A DNA stretch of 64,000 nt from a virus: IMG/VR virus record IMGVR_UViG_3300043409_000928, positions 124,001-188,000 of that record, one strand, 5' to 3'. The position numbers were made by a program, and so were the translations under genes. Below, one piece after another: positions 43,406-49,295 of this stretch; positions within the stretch are counted from its first letter, which is position 1; each line of letters begins with the position of its first letter. The notes under the pieces are model-generated. The model saw nothing but the letters and a program-made list of their open reading frames with translations, was not told the origin of the DNA and ran no database searches.

Positions 43406-44284
43406 TTAGGCGCTAACAATTCTTATTTTCCTACGATCCTTTTCACTTCTACACTGATTCATTGTGCAGGCAAATGGTTGTGTAGGTGGACACCATGCAG
43501 GATCAAACGCATTGAAGTGCTCGTTTCTGCCACCACATTGACTGTATGATACAAATCCTTTGGGGTTTATATATAACCAATCAACCCCTGCATAGCAAGG
43601 CATTCCTGTATACACAGGATCTGTGTCATTGACTATTCGTAAATCAATGTACCTAGGATCTGGCAAGTTTAGATCAACAATAACGGGCTCTGATATATAA
43701 TCATCAGGTCTGCCAAAAATTCTGTTTTCATCAATTGTACTGTATCCGCTGTACAGCTCGCCATTTTCGTTATACAATATTTGTTCACAGCAGTGGTACC
43801 CTAAGTTTTTAAAGTACTCTACTTTTTGTCTAAACTCAAAAACACGACCCGGAACTAACGGAACTTCAATTGATACTTCTATGTTTTTTTCTTGACATTG
43901 CTCCAATATAAATCCAACCACATCATCGTTTTGCCATTCGTGGTAAGTGAGTTTAAGTCTATCAATTAAATTTAACACCCCGTACAGTGCAAAATACGTA
44001 TCATCACCACTGGTATCTAATCTTATAATACAAGGCTGTTCTCTCATTTTTTTTAGCAATGTACTCAGGTCAGGGAAGTTCAGTGGTTCACCGCCACCTA
44101 TCTTCCAAAGTATTTTAGAGTGATGTTGTAGTCTTGTATTTTGTAATTTTTCAATGACAGAGAGATACTGGTCAACGGGCCTGTCTAAATTTCCAGTTCT
44201 AAATTGTGGCTGGCAATAAGAACATTGTAGTTTGCAATGAGCATTTAAAAGCCAAGTTACCTCTGCATGGTCTAGTTCTATCAT
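43406..44284 (-). CDS. Radical SAM protein with SPASM-like C-terminus
   Basis: This 292-residue protein has the radical SAM CxxxCxxC (C17, C21, C24 in NAHCKLQCSYCQ) and GGGEPLNFPDL (about residues 63-73). The C-terminal part has further Cys (CYAGVDWLYINPKG, SYSQCGG, CTMNQC), in an arrangement like the SPASM or twitch cluster for an auxiliary [4Fe-4S]. Such enzymes modify peptides, proteins or small molecules; substrate unknown. It stands alone, directly below a terminator and its own leaderless late promoter. It is not QueE (a separate gene at 52315). Electron supply could come from the phage ferredoxin. Confidence 0.78.
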   Translation of the reverse strand: MIELDHAEVTWLLNAHCKLQCSYCQPQFRTGNLDRPVDQYLSVIEKLQNTRLQHHSKILWKIGGGEPLNFPDLSTLLKKMREQPCIIRLDTSGDDTYFALYGVLNLIDRLKLTYHEWQNDDVVGFILEQCQEKNIEVSIEVPLVPGRVFEFRQKVEYFKNLGYHCCEQILYNENGELYSGYSTIDENRIFGRPDDYISEPVIVDLNLPDPRYIDLRIVNDTDPVYTGMPCYAGVDWLYINPKGFVSYSQCGGRNEHFNAFDPAWCPPTQPFACTMNQCRSEKDRRKIRIVSA

Positions 44285-44289
44285 GTGTA

Positions 44290-44295
44290 TATTTA
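44290..44295 (-). promoter_or_regulatory. Late promoter element TAAATA (minus), leaderless
   Basis: On the minus strand GTTAAATA ends 5 nt (TACAC) before ATG 44284. It lies just downstream of the terminator of the preceding operon. Confidence 0.7.
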
Positions 44296-44303
44296 ACTAA
44301 GCC

Positions 44304-44331
44304 AAAAAAAAACGCACTCCAAGAGTGCGTT
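44304..44331 (-). terminator. Rho-independent terminator
   Basis: On the minus strand a perfect 9-bp stem AACGCACTC / GAGTGCGTT with a 3-nt loop is followed by a run of 9 T. It lies 16 nt after the stop of the VWA-metallopeptidase gene and closes that operon. It has no T-run on the plus strand, so it is one-directional. Confidence 0.93.
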
Positions 44332-44347
44332 AAAGGAGCTCAGCAAA

Positions 44348-45556
44348 TTAATGCTTGGGTGGCACGTAATTGGCAGTGATACCAAACGGTGCAGTGATAT
44401 CTTTGCTACCATGCACAACAAACAGCGTGTCGCAGTAGTCTGGGTCTCCCCATGAACCGAACGGGTAGCCGTCTGTAAAGAATACCAATTGGTGCGGCTG
44501 AACTTCGTTGTCTTTCATCCATTGCCATACACAAGCAAAGTCTGTACCGCCCCCACCTTTAATACTGTATTCAGCCATGCTTCGACCATCGTCGCCGGTA
44601 AACGTGTCTTCGTTGTAAACGTCTGTGTCAAAGGTAACTACCTGCACCTTGTAACTTGTAAACTGATCCAAGCTACCTTGTACCATACCTAAGAAGTCAC
44701 GCAACATGCCTTCATCAATGGAACCGGATGCATCTAGTGCCACTACAATGTCAAGTTCCTCACCAGGTAACTGTCCTGGAAGTACTGCACCGGTGTGCCA
44801 GCCCTTGCGGTTGGGACGCATCCAAGTGTAATCGCTTTTTACTGATCCACTAAACTGAATACGCAACAGATCTTTAAGATCCATTACAGGTGCAGTAATA
44901 TCTTTAACCAGTCTTTCAATATCCATTGGGACATTGCCAGCGCCTGCATTTTTCGTTGCCTGTATAACTGCTTCACGCCATTCATCGCGCAAGGCTTTCT
45001 GTTCTTCTTCGCTTAACTTCTTAAACTTTGGCCTGCCCTTGCCAGGAATAGGATTGCCATTGGCATCAGTTTCGCCATCGCCTTCTTCGCCATCGCCTTC
45101 CATGTCTAAGTGATCATCTAGCGTCATTTGGATTTTGACAGCGTTTTTCATTAAGTCATCATATACTTCGTCGGCAGTCTTGCCTTCATACTTACGATCT
45201 TCTAAGATTGGGACGGCAGTAATGCGAGTTCCAACGCTTTCACGGATCAGCATGTTGTTGATAACATAGTCACCTGCCATGTTCCAAATCTGTGGTTCCC
45301 GACTACCACGGCGTGTCATGTGATCAAAAATAATGTGTCCAAGCTCGTGTCCAAATCCAAAAATTAACTCGCCATCTGACAGCTTCTGGACAAACTCTTT
45401 ATTGTAGTAGAACTTGCGGCCGTCTGTTGCAATAGTTTTGCACCATTCTACTTCTTCTAATTTTAGGCGAGCGGCCAACGGTCCCCAAAATGGATACTTT
45501 AAGAGCATGGCAACACGGCTCTTAATTAAACGATCTCTTGCAGGCATTTTAGACAT
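44348..45556 (-). CDS. VWA-domain metallopeptidase-like protein (DUF2201-type)
   Basis: This 402-residue protein has an N-terminal zinc-peptidase-like motif HELGH (residues 70-74, within FGFGHELGHIIFDHM) and a C-terminal VWA-like domain with the MIDAS start VALDASGSID (about 262-272). The acidic linker (about 155-180, DGEEGDGETDANG) joins the two. This architecture pairs with MoxR-type AAA ATPases, here the gene at 45913-47013, as in AAA-VWA chaperone or chelatase systems. It may load metal or remodel a protein complex. It has its own sigma70 promoter and ends at a strong terminator. Start ATG 45556 with GGAG 7 nt upstream. Confidence 0.78.
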   Translation of the reverse strand: MSKMPARDRLIKSRVAMLLKYPFWGPLAARLKLEEVEWCKTIATDGRKFYYNKEFVQKLSDGELIFGFGHELGHIIFDHMTRRGSREPQIWNMAGDYVINNMLIRESVGTRITAVPILEDRKYEGKTADEVYDDLMKNAVKIQMTLDDHLDMEGDGEEGDGETDANGNPIPGKGRPKFKKLSEEEQKALRDEWREAVIQATKNAGAGNVPMDIERLVKDITAPVMDLKDLLRIQFSGSVKSDYTWMRPNRKGWHTGAVLPGQLPGEELDIVVALDASGSIDEGMLRDFLGMVQGSLDQFTSYKVQVVTFDTDVYNEDTFTGDDGRSMAEYSIKGGGGTDFACVWQWMKDNEVQPHQLVFFTDGYPFGSWGDPDYCDTLFVVHGSKDITAPFGITANYVPPKH

Positions 45557-45584
45557 ATAATGGCTCCATTTACTTTATGTATAT

Positions 45585-45613
45585 ATTATACTGTTATTTA
45601 GGCTTTTGGTCAA
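45585..45613 (-). promoter_or_regulatory. Sigma70 promoter for the VWA gene
   Basis: On the minus strand TTGACC (45613-45608), 17 bp, TATAAT (45590-45585). The spacer includes a TAAATA at the stop codon of the upstream gene, so late sigma may also use it. Expected leader about 20-25 nt. Confidence 0.75.
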
Positions 45614-45938
45614 CCTGATTTTTTATCAAATCTGGACCTGACAAGTCCCAAATCATAGCCACTTGTGGATCCCTGAACCAAATAGATTGCTTTGGTATAA
45701 AATCCCAATCCAGTCGCTTCAATCCTTGTTCTCTGGCCCATTTGGTAACTTCATTAATTGTGGCATTGGTTGGGTAAGATCGGACGGACCAGCTCTTCCT
45801 TTGTTCGCGGAGCCACTCGCTAACATCAGATGGGGCAGGGGGCTGATCCGCCCAAACTTGGCGGGCTTCTGAGCCATACATTATTTCAAGTACGGCCCAG
45901 TTCCGTTGTCTCTTACTCGTCTGTGAGTAAGTTGGCAT
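45594..45938 (-). CDS. Hypothetical protein between the AAA and VWA genes
   Basis: This 114-residue protein has many Trp and basic residues: QRNWAVLEIMYGSEARQVWADQPPAP (in part, residues 11-31), WLREQRKSWSVRSYP (about 42-56) and RLDWDFIPKQSIWFRDP (about 75-91). No family is known to me. It overlaps the end of the AAA gene by 26 nt and lies before the VWA gene's promoter, so it may be an adaptor of the AAA-VWA pair, though this is only inferred from position. Confidence 0.45.
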   Translation of the reverse strand: MPTYSQTSKRQRNWAVLEIMYGSEARQVWADQPPAPSDVSEWLREQRKSWSVRSYPTNATINEVTKWAREQGLKRLDWDFIPKQSIWFRDPQVAMIWDLSGPDLIKNQVDQKPK

Positions 45939-47013
45939 AGCGTTTGAAGAAGTCAGGGAAGTTAGTCATCTTCTTACGATCAAACACCACCTTGTAAGAC
46001 TTCAATACAGTATGGGCACCCATGATAACCATTTCTGGTTCAAAGTTCGCCATCATAAAGCCCAGCCAGTTGTCTGCACTCTTGTTGAACTCGTCTAACT
46101 TGCCAGACCGCTTGCCTGCTTCGTAACGTGTACGAAGTTCGTAGCTCAGGCTGGTGACCATTGCATAAGCGGCACTTACCTCTTTGCTCTTAAAAGTGGT
46201 AACTTTACCTGACAGCACATCTTCTGGAGCAGGCAAGTCCGCGGCATGTTTACGATGGCTCATAAACTTAATTGCCATTCCTTCACCAACCAAGCCAGAT
46301 ACCATATCTGTGTTGGCACTGGCCGGCATGTCGTCGTCCAGCATCTCGCTGACAAAACTCCAGGTGCGAGGAGTAGCAAAGGCACGGTCGTGTTGCGTAG
46401 GATCAAAGTTGTATAGGTCGCCTTTGAACTGCTTCAAGAAGCCAACCACGTGCGGATGGACTTCGTGCATGATGGCCCATTGTTCCCAGTCTTCAAAGTC
46501 CACTCGGATTTCCAAGTGCATGAAACGGTTGGCTAGTGGGCTAGGCATACGATAGGTAACACCCTTATCGCCCATTCGGTTACCTGCGGCAATTAGAACC
46601 ACATTGTCGGGCAATTTGTATTGTCCAACCTTGCGGTTAAGGATAAGTTGGTAAGCCGCGGCTTGTACAGCAGGAGGAGCACTGTTAAGCTCATCTAAGA
46701 ACAAGAACACAATGTCGTATTCTTTTGCAAATTCCTCAGTAGGCAATTCTGAAGGGGTAGCCCACTTCATAGTATTGTCACCTGCACTATAATAAGGGAC
46801 ACCCTTAATATCTGTAGGATCCATTAGGGCCATACGCAAGTCCACGACTGCGGAGTTGGGCCATTCTGCGGCAACTTGGTTCACCATATCCGACTTGCCT
46901 ACTCCGGGAGGTCCCCAGACAAAGACAGGTCGGCGTTTTGCAACGGCTCGGCGTAGAATTGGTTTGCACTCGCTAATTTTTACGGTGCGGGTTTCGACTG
47001 TATTAGATCCCAT
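45913..47013 (-). CDS. MoxR/CobS-like AAA ATPase
   Basis: This 366-residue protein has Walker A GPPGVGKSD (residues 34-42), Walker B FLFLDELNSAP (about 103-113), sensor 1 IAAGNR (about 141-146) and a post-sensor MPSPLANRFMHLEI (about 154-167). This is the MoxR/CobS class often annotated as CobS-like in marine T4-like phages. It should use ATP to remodel a partner, most likely the VWA protein encoded downstream. A consensus sigma70 promoter is at 47052-47080. The start ATG 47013 has GGAG 7 nt upstream. The AAA+ identity is certain; the metal-chelatase role is speculation. Confidence 0.85.
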   Translation of the reverse strand: MGSNTVETRTVKISECKPILRRAVAKRRPVFVWGPPGVGKSDMVNQVAAEWPNSAVVDLRMALMDPTDIKGVPYYSAGDNTMKWATPSELPTEEFAKEYDIVFLFLDELNSAPPAVQAAAYQLILNRKVGQYKLPDNVVLIAAGNRMGDKGVTYRMPSPLANRFMHLEIRVDFEDWEQWAIMHEVHPHVVGFLKQFKGDLYNFDPTQHDRAFATPRTWSFVSEMLDDDMPASANTDMVSGLVGEGMAIKFMSHRKHAADLPAPEDVLSGKVTTFKSKEVSAAYAMVTSLSYELRTRYEAGKRSGKLDEFNKSADNWLGFMMANFEPEMVIMGAHTVLKSYKVVFDRKKMTNFPDFFKRYANLLTDE

Positions 47014-47051
47014 TTGGTGGCTCCAGCTTAGGGTTTGTTGAACATGTATTT

Positions 47052-47080
47052 ATTATAGCAAACACAGGGGTTGTTGTCAA
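47052..47080 (-). promoter_or_regulatory. Perfect-consensus sigma70 promoter for the AAA gene
   Basis: On the minus strand TTGACA (47080-47075), 17 bp, TATAAT (47057-47052). A TAAATA (47052-47047) overlaps the last base of the -10, so the site could serve both sigma70 and late sigma. The -35 lies within a palindrome (47064-47087). Confidence 0.85.
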
Positions 47081-47087
47081 CCCCTGT
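47064..47087 (-). repeat. Perfect inverted repeat overlapping a -35 element
   Basis: 10-bp arms ACAGGGGTTG and CAACCCCTGT with a 4-nt loop. It follows 5 nt after the stop of the gene at 47093 and covers the -35 of the next promoter. It has only a short T-poor tail (GTTTGC), so it may be a weak terminator, an operator, or both. Confidence 0.65.
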
Positions 47088-47092
47088 TGTTA

Positions 47093-47449
47093 TCACGCAA
47101 CTGCTTCTGCAGAAACTACAGGACTAACTTGTGCAACAAACTCAGAAGCATCAATAGCTTCTTTGGTCATTGCAAAAGGCAACTCCACAAACTTAACATC
47201 GGTGCAACCTGCACGGACCAAAGTGCGAGTCCGGCGCTTGTCGTTTGTGTAACGAACTGCACCTTTACCATTTTTGCTGACAGCATATCCAACATGGGTA
47301 AAAGTCTCACCATTGGTAACTGCTTCAATTGCGGCAGTGACAACAGCAGGTGCAACTGGGGCAACAACAGCAGATGCCATAATTTTGGCACGGGCACGAG
47401 CTTCACGCTTGCGGATTGCAGTAGGGGTCTGCGAAAGAACTTTAGACAT
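47093..47449 (-). CDS. Small basic hypothetical protein
   Basis: This 118-residue protein starts MSKVLSQTPTAIRKREARARAK and has an Ala/Val-rich middle (VVAPVAPAVVTAAIEAV, residues about 28-44) and a lysine/arginine-rich part, SKNGKGAVRYTNDKRRTRTLV (about 59-79). No family recognised. It is probably nucleic-acid-binding, from its charge. Start ATG 47449 has AGGAG; upstream in-frame starts would lie in the leader hairpin region. The leader has an unusual 5' hairpin (47479-47497). Confidence 0.5.
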   Translation of the reverse strand: MSKVLSQTPTAIRKREARARAKIMASAVVAPVAPAVVTAAIEAVTNGETFTHVGYAVSKNGKGAVRYTNDKRRTRTLVRAGCTDVKFVELPFAMTKEAIDASEFVAQVSPVVSAEAVA

Positions 47450-47471
47450 AAAAATACTCCTGTGTGTGTTT

Positions 47472-47497
47472 AAAAACATTGCAGAACCGTTCCGCAA
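47472..47497 (-). promoter_or_regulatory. 5'-terminal leader hairpin with T-run (possible attenuator)
   Basis: On the minus strand the sequence TTGCGGA-ACGGT-TCTGCAA forms a 7-bp stem (one G-U pair) with a 5-nt loop, followed two bases later by TTTTT. It begins close to the expected transcription start (about 47498) of the promoter at 47505-47533. It could be a transcription attenuator or an mRNA-stabilising 5' hairpin. Confidence 0.45.
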
Positions 47498-47504
47498 TAT
47501 GTAT

Positions 47505-47533
47505 ACTATACTACAGACCCAGATCCTTGTCAA
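47505..47533 (-). promoter_or_regulatory. Sigma70 promoter for the gene at 47093-47449
   Basis: On the minus strand TTGACA (47533-47528), 17 bp, TATAGT (47510-47505). It overlaps the end of the upstream 54-residue gene. The leader of about 48 nt contains a hairpin and a Shine-Dalgarno AGGAG. Confidence 0.8.
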
Positions 47534-47675
47534 CCTGTTTTTGGTTCTTAGCGGTTCTTTTGTAGACTTTTTTGCTGTCCACAACTTTGGCCCTAAAAGG
47601 ACTGTCAGCATGGTACAGCTCAATAGCTCTACGCTTTGGCGCTTTAAACTTTAAAGTAAGGATCGTCCGTTTCAT
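47511..47675 (-). CDS. 54-residue basic protein, possibly ArfA-like
   Basis: The product MKRTILTLKFKAPKRRAIEL... is strongly basic. The segment HADSPFRAKVVDSKKVYKR (about residues 21-39) resembles the ribosome-rescue factor ArfA, whose members have a PLFRxRVxxxKKxKxxYxRK block that enters the mRNA channel of stalled ribosomes. The match is short and I cannot rule out chance; ArfA has a longer C-terminus. The upstream ORF extension (from a TTG at 47696) lies inside the -10 element, so ATG 47675 is the start. The transcription start expected from the promoter is about 3 nt before the ATG. Confidence 0.5.
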   Translation of the reverse strand: MKRTILTLKFKAPKRRAIELYHADSPFRAKVVDSKKVYKRTAKNQKQVDKDLGL

Positions 47676-47684
47676 AGTGTTACT

Positions 47685-47713
47685 ATTATATGGCAACTAG
47701 AGCCAAGAGTCAA
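47685..47713 (-). promoter_or_regulatory. Sigma70 promoter, near-leaderless
   Basis: On the minus strand TTGACT (47713-47708), 17 bp, TATAAT (47690-47685), then 9 nt to ATG 47675. The mRNA leader would be only about 2-4 nt. Confidence 0.8.
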
Positions 47714-47730
47714 CCTGTTTTTTGACTATT

Positions 47731-47752
47731 TTTGTTGTATTTTTACAACAAA
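47731..47752 (-). repeat. AT-rich perfect inverted repeat
   Basis: 9-bp arms TTTGTTGTA / TACAACAAA with a 4-nt loop, 5 nt beyond the stop of the gene at 47757. It lacks a T-run on the minus strand, so it is a weak terminator at best; it may protect the 3' end of the mRNA. Confidence 0.55.
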
Positions 47753-47756
47753 CTGC

Positions 47757-48191
47757 CTAATTCTGACGAAATTTTAGGTTTTTTACTTGCCTTAGCACCC
47801 GGCTCATAAACTTAAAGTTAGCACTCACTAACTCCAATAGTTCATCGGCAGGATTGGTACTGGTGCTGGCCATACCAAATGCTATCTCACCTACATCAGA
47901 AAAGTATTGTAAGGTGGGCCAGCGTCTTTGCTTTATTTCCCATGCATCAATAAACAAACATTCTTCACCAATACCACGCATAATTGGTTGCCGCTGTCTT
48001 CCTGGCAAGTTCTGTGCCGACAGCATTTTAATTGCAATCGGCTGTTCCCATAGGTCAGTGCGTTCAAATGTTCTGGCCACAGTATGTACCAAGAAGGCTT
48101 CTACATCAGGCTCCAAATAAGTCTGACTGACACCTTGGGCTTCAACTACCAACTCCCACCCAGCTTTTACATATGGTTGCCAATTCTGCAT
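47757..48191 (-). CDS. Hypothetical protein (late, leaderless)
   Basis: This 144-residue protein begins MQNWQPYVKAGWELVVEAQG and has EAFLVHTVARTFERTDLW (about residues 31-48), RQQRQPIMRGIGEECLFIDAWEI-like segment and ELLELVSANFKFMSRVLRQV (about 119-138). No family known. I choose ATG 48191 since it lies 5 nt after GCATAAATA and the longer version (from 48269) would run through the promoter and overlap the upstream gene. The earlier codons are therefore probably not translated. Confidence 0.5.
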   Translation of the reverse strand: MQNWQPYVKAGWELVVEAQGVSQTYLEPDVEAFLVHTVARTFERTDLWEQPIAIKMLSAQNLPGRQRQPIMRGIGEECLFIDAWEIKQRRWPTLQYFSDVGEIAFGMASTSTNPADELLELVSANFKFMSRVLRQVKNLKFRQN

Positions 48192-48196
48192 AGAAA

Positions 48197-48202
48197 TATT
48201 TA
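48197..48202 (-). promoter_or_regulatory. Late promoter element TAAATA (minus), leaderless
   Basis: On the minus strand GCATAAATA ends 5 nt (TTTCT) before ATG 48191. It lies in the 35-bp gap after the upstream gene's stop. Confidence 0.7.
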
Positions 48203-48226
48203 TGCAGTATTTGGAAGTTACCGGAG

Positions 48227-48610
48227 TTAACCTTTTCCCTGCGCTCGTCTGCTTAGTCCGTCCAGCCAAAGAATGATGTCATCATTTACCAAACGAATTT
48301 CCATAGCATCATTTTCACCAAATATACGAAAGTAGCCGGCGCCGTGGTAGTAAGGCCAATCCAGGTGTTTCTCTAAACCTATTAGATGACCAGGTTTTGG
48401 ACTCCAGCCAACAGGACACTGATAAGACCAATACCTAAAATGAGGTCGCATCAGTTCCCAACCAAATGCAGTTAAACGAAGTCCTTTTTGTTTTTTTGGT
48501 TGGTAATTTTTAAACACCGTGTAAGGCGTTATCTTAGTGCTTTCCCAAATGTGTGGGATAGGATATTGAGCAAGATACTCAGTTATCCTTGTAGCTATTT
48601 CCTGCTTCAT
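48227..48610 (-). CDS. Hypothetical protein
   Basis: This 127-residue protein is rich in aromatic residues and Pro (FKNYQPKKQKGLRL, about residues 33-46; HFRYWSYQCPVGWSPKPGHLI, in part, about 57-76; WPYYHGAGYFRIFGE, about 84-98). No family known. It overlaps the 3' end of the upstream gene by 32 nt with no strong Shine-Dalgarno, so it may be translated by coupling. A DNA- or sugar-binding role would fit the aromatic richness but is unsupported. Confidence 0.45.
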   Translation of the reverse strand: MKQEIATRITEYLAQYPIPHIWESTKITPYTVFKNYQPKKQKGLRLTAFGWELMRPHFRYWSYQCPVGWSPKPGHLIGLEKHLDWPYYHGAGYFRIFGENDAMEIRLVNDDIILWLDGLSRRAQGKG

Positions 48611-48890
48611 TGATACGCCGCCCTTGCTTTAATTCTACCACACTAAAGTCTTCAGCTTTAAATAAATTATTCAAACGATCAGCTAGATTAAAAGCATGTC
48701 CAGGATTAGAAAAGCTGACTTTTTTGTATTTAGGACCTGGATAGCTTACCAGGCTGTTTAGTGTACGAAGATTAATAGGCTTATCTTTGTAGAATACAGC
48801 ATAGATAGCGTCAGCCGCCAGCACTTCCTCGCTTTTGTAAGTGCGAGGGTTTGTATTGGTAAGGAGGATAGTTGGCTTGGGTCTGGACAT
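48579..48890 (-). CDS. Conserved phage hypothetical protein
   Basis: This 103-residue protein has the core YAVFYKDKPINLRTLNSLVS (about residues 30-49) then GPKYKKVSFSNPGHAFNLADRL (in part, about 52-71), a pattern found in other marine T4-like phages as an uncharacterised family. Start ATG 48890 is taken over the upstream one (48905) because a GATAAATA element ends 5 nt before it. It is the first gene of the small late cluster 47757-48890. Confidence 0.55.
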   Translation of the reverse strand: MSRPKPTILLTNTNPRTYKSEEVLAADAIYAVFYKDKPINLRTLNSLVSYPGPKYKKVSFSNPGHAFNLADRLNNLFKAEDFSVVELKQGRRINEAGNSYKDN

Positions 48891-48895
48891 GCAGT

Positions 48896-48901
48896 TATTT
48901 A
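48896..48901 (-). promoter_or_regulatory. Late promoter element TAAATA (minus), leaderless
   Basis: On the minus strand GATAAATA ends 5 nt (ACTGC) before ATG 48890. No Shine-Dalgarno. Confidence 0.72.
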
Positions 48902-48938
48902 TCAAAACAGCATATTTAATGACTGGATAAACTACCGC

Positions 48939-49295
48939 TTAAATGAATGTTTTAGCTTTAAAAGATCTTAAATTTTTACCAGTTAATACCACACAACTTA
49001 AACTGGTTTTACTATCATCAGTTGACATACCGGATGCAACTATAGTCCAATTACCTGTAGATCTACTTGCCCATACAGTCATTAATAAATCTAGTGAATC
49101 AACTTCACCGGTAATAATAAGCTCTTCACCAACACTGGCCAGTCCACCTACAACTTCTTCACTGGTGGCACAGGTCAATGTGATATTACTTTGAAATACC
49201 GCGGCCAGAGCAGGCAAGCACAATGACAATGTCAGTGCTATTATTAAAATTTTAGTTGTAGCTGGCCGCCAGCCATTCTGTATGTTGTTGAGCAT
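48939..49295 (-). CDS. Secreted or periplasmic small protein with signal peptide
   Basis: This 118-residue protein has a typical signal peptide: N-region MLNNIQNGWRPATTK, hydrophobic core ILIIALTLSLCLPALA (about residues 16-31) and an ALA-A cleavage site near residue 31. The mature part is about 85 residues, beta-rich, with two Cys (CATSEEVV and LSCVVL) that may form a disulfide. It should reach the periplasm of a Gram-negative host; the role (superinfection exclusion, lysis helper, other) is unknown. Start ATG 49295 follows AGAAGG by 9 nt; it lies within the 3' end of the exonuclease gene (44-nt overlap). Confidence 0.68.
   Translation of the reverse strand: MLNNIQNGWRPATTKILIIALTLSLCLPALAAVFQSNITLTCATSEEVVGGLASVGEELIITGEVDSLDLLMTVWASRSTGNWTIVASGMSTDDSKTSLSCVVLTGKNLRSFKAKTFI

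Noticed and set aside
47731-47752. Rho-independent terminator
   Set aside because: The stem is perfect but AT-only in large part and the minus strand has no T-run after it.
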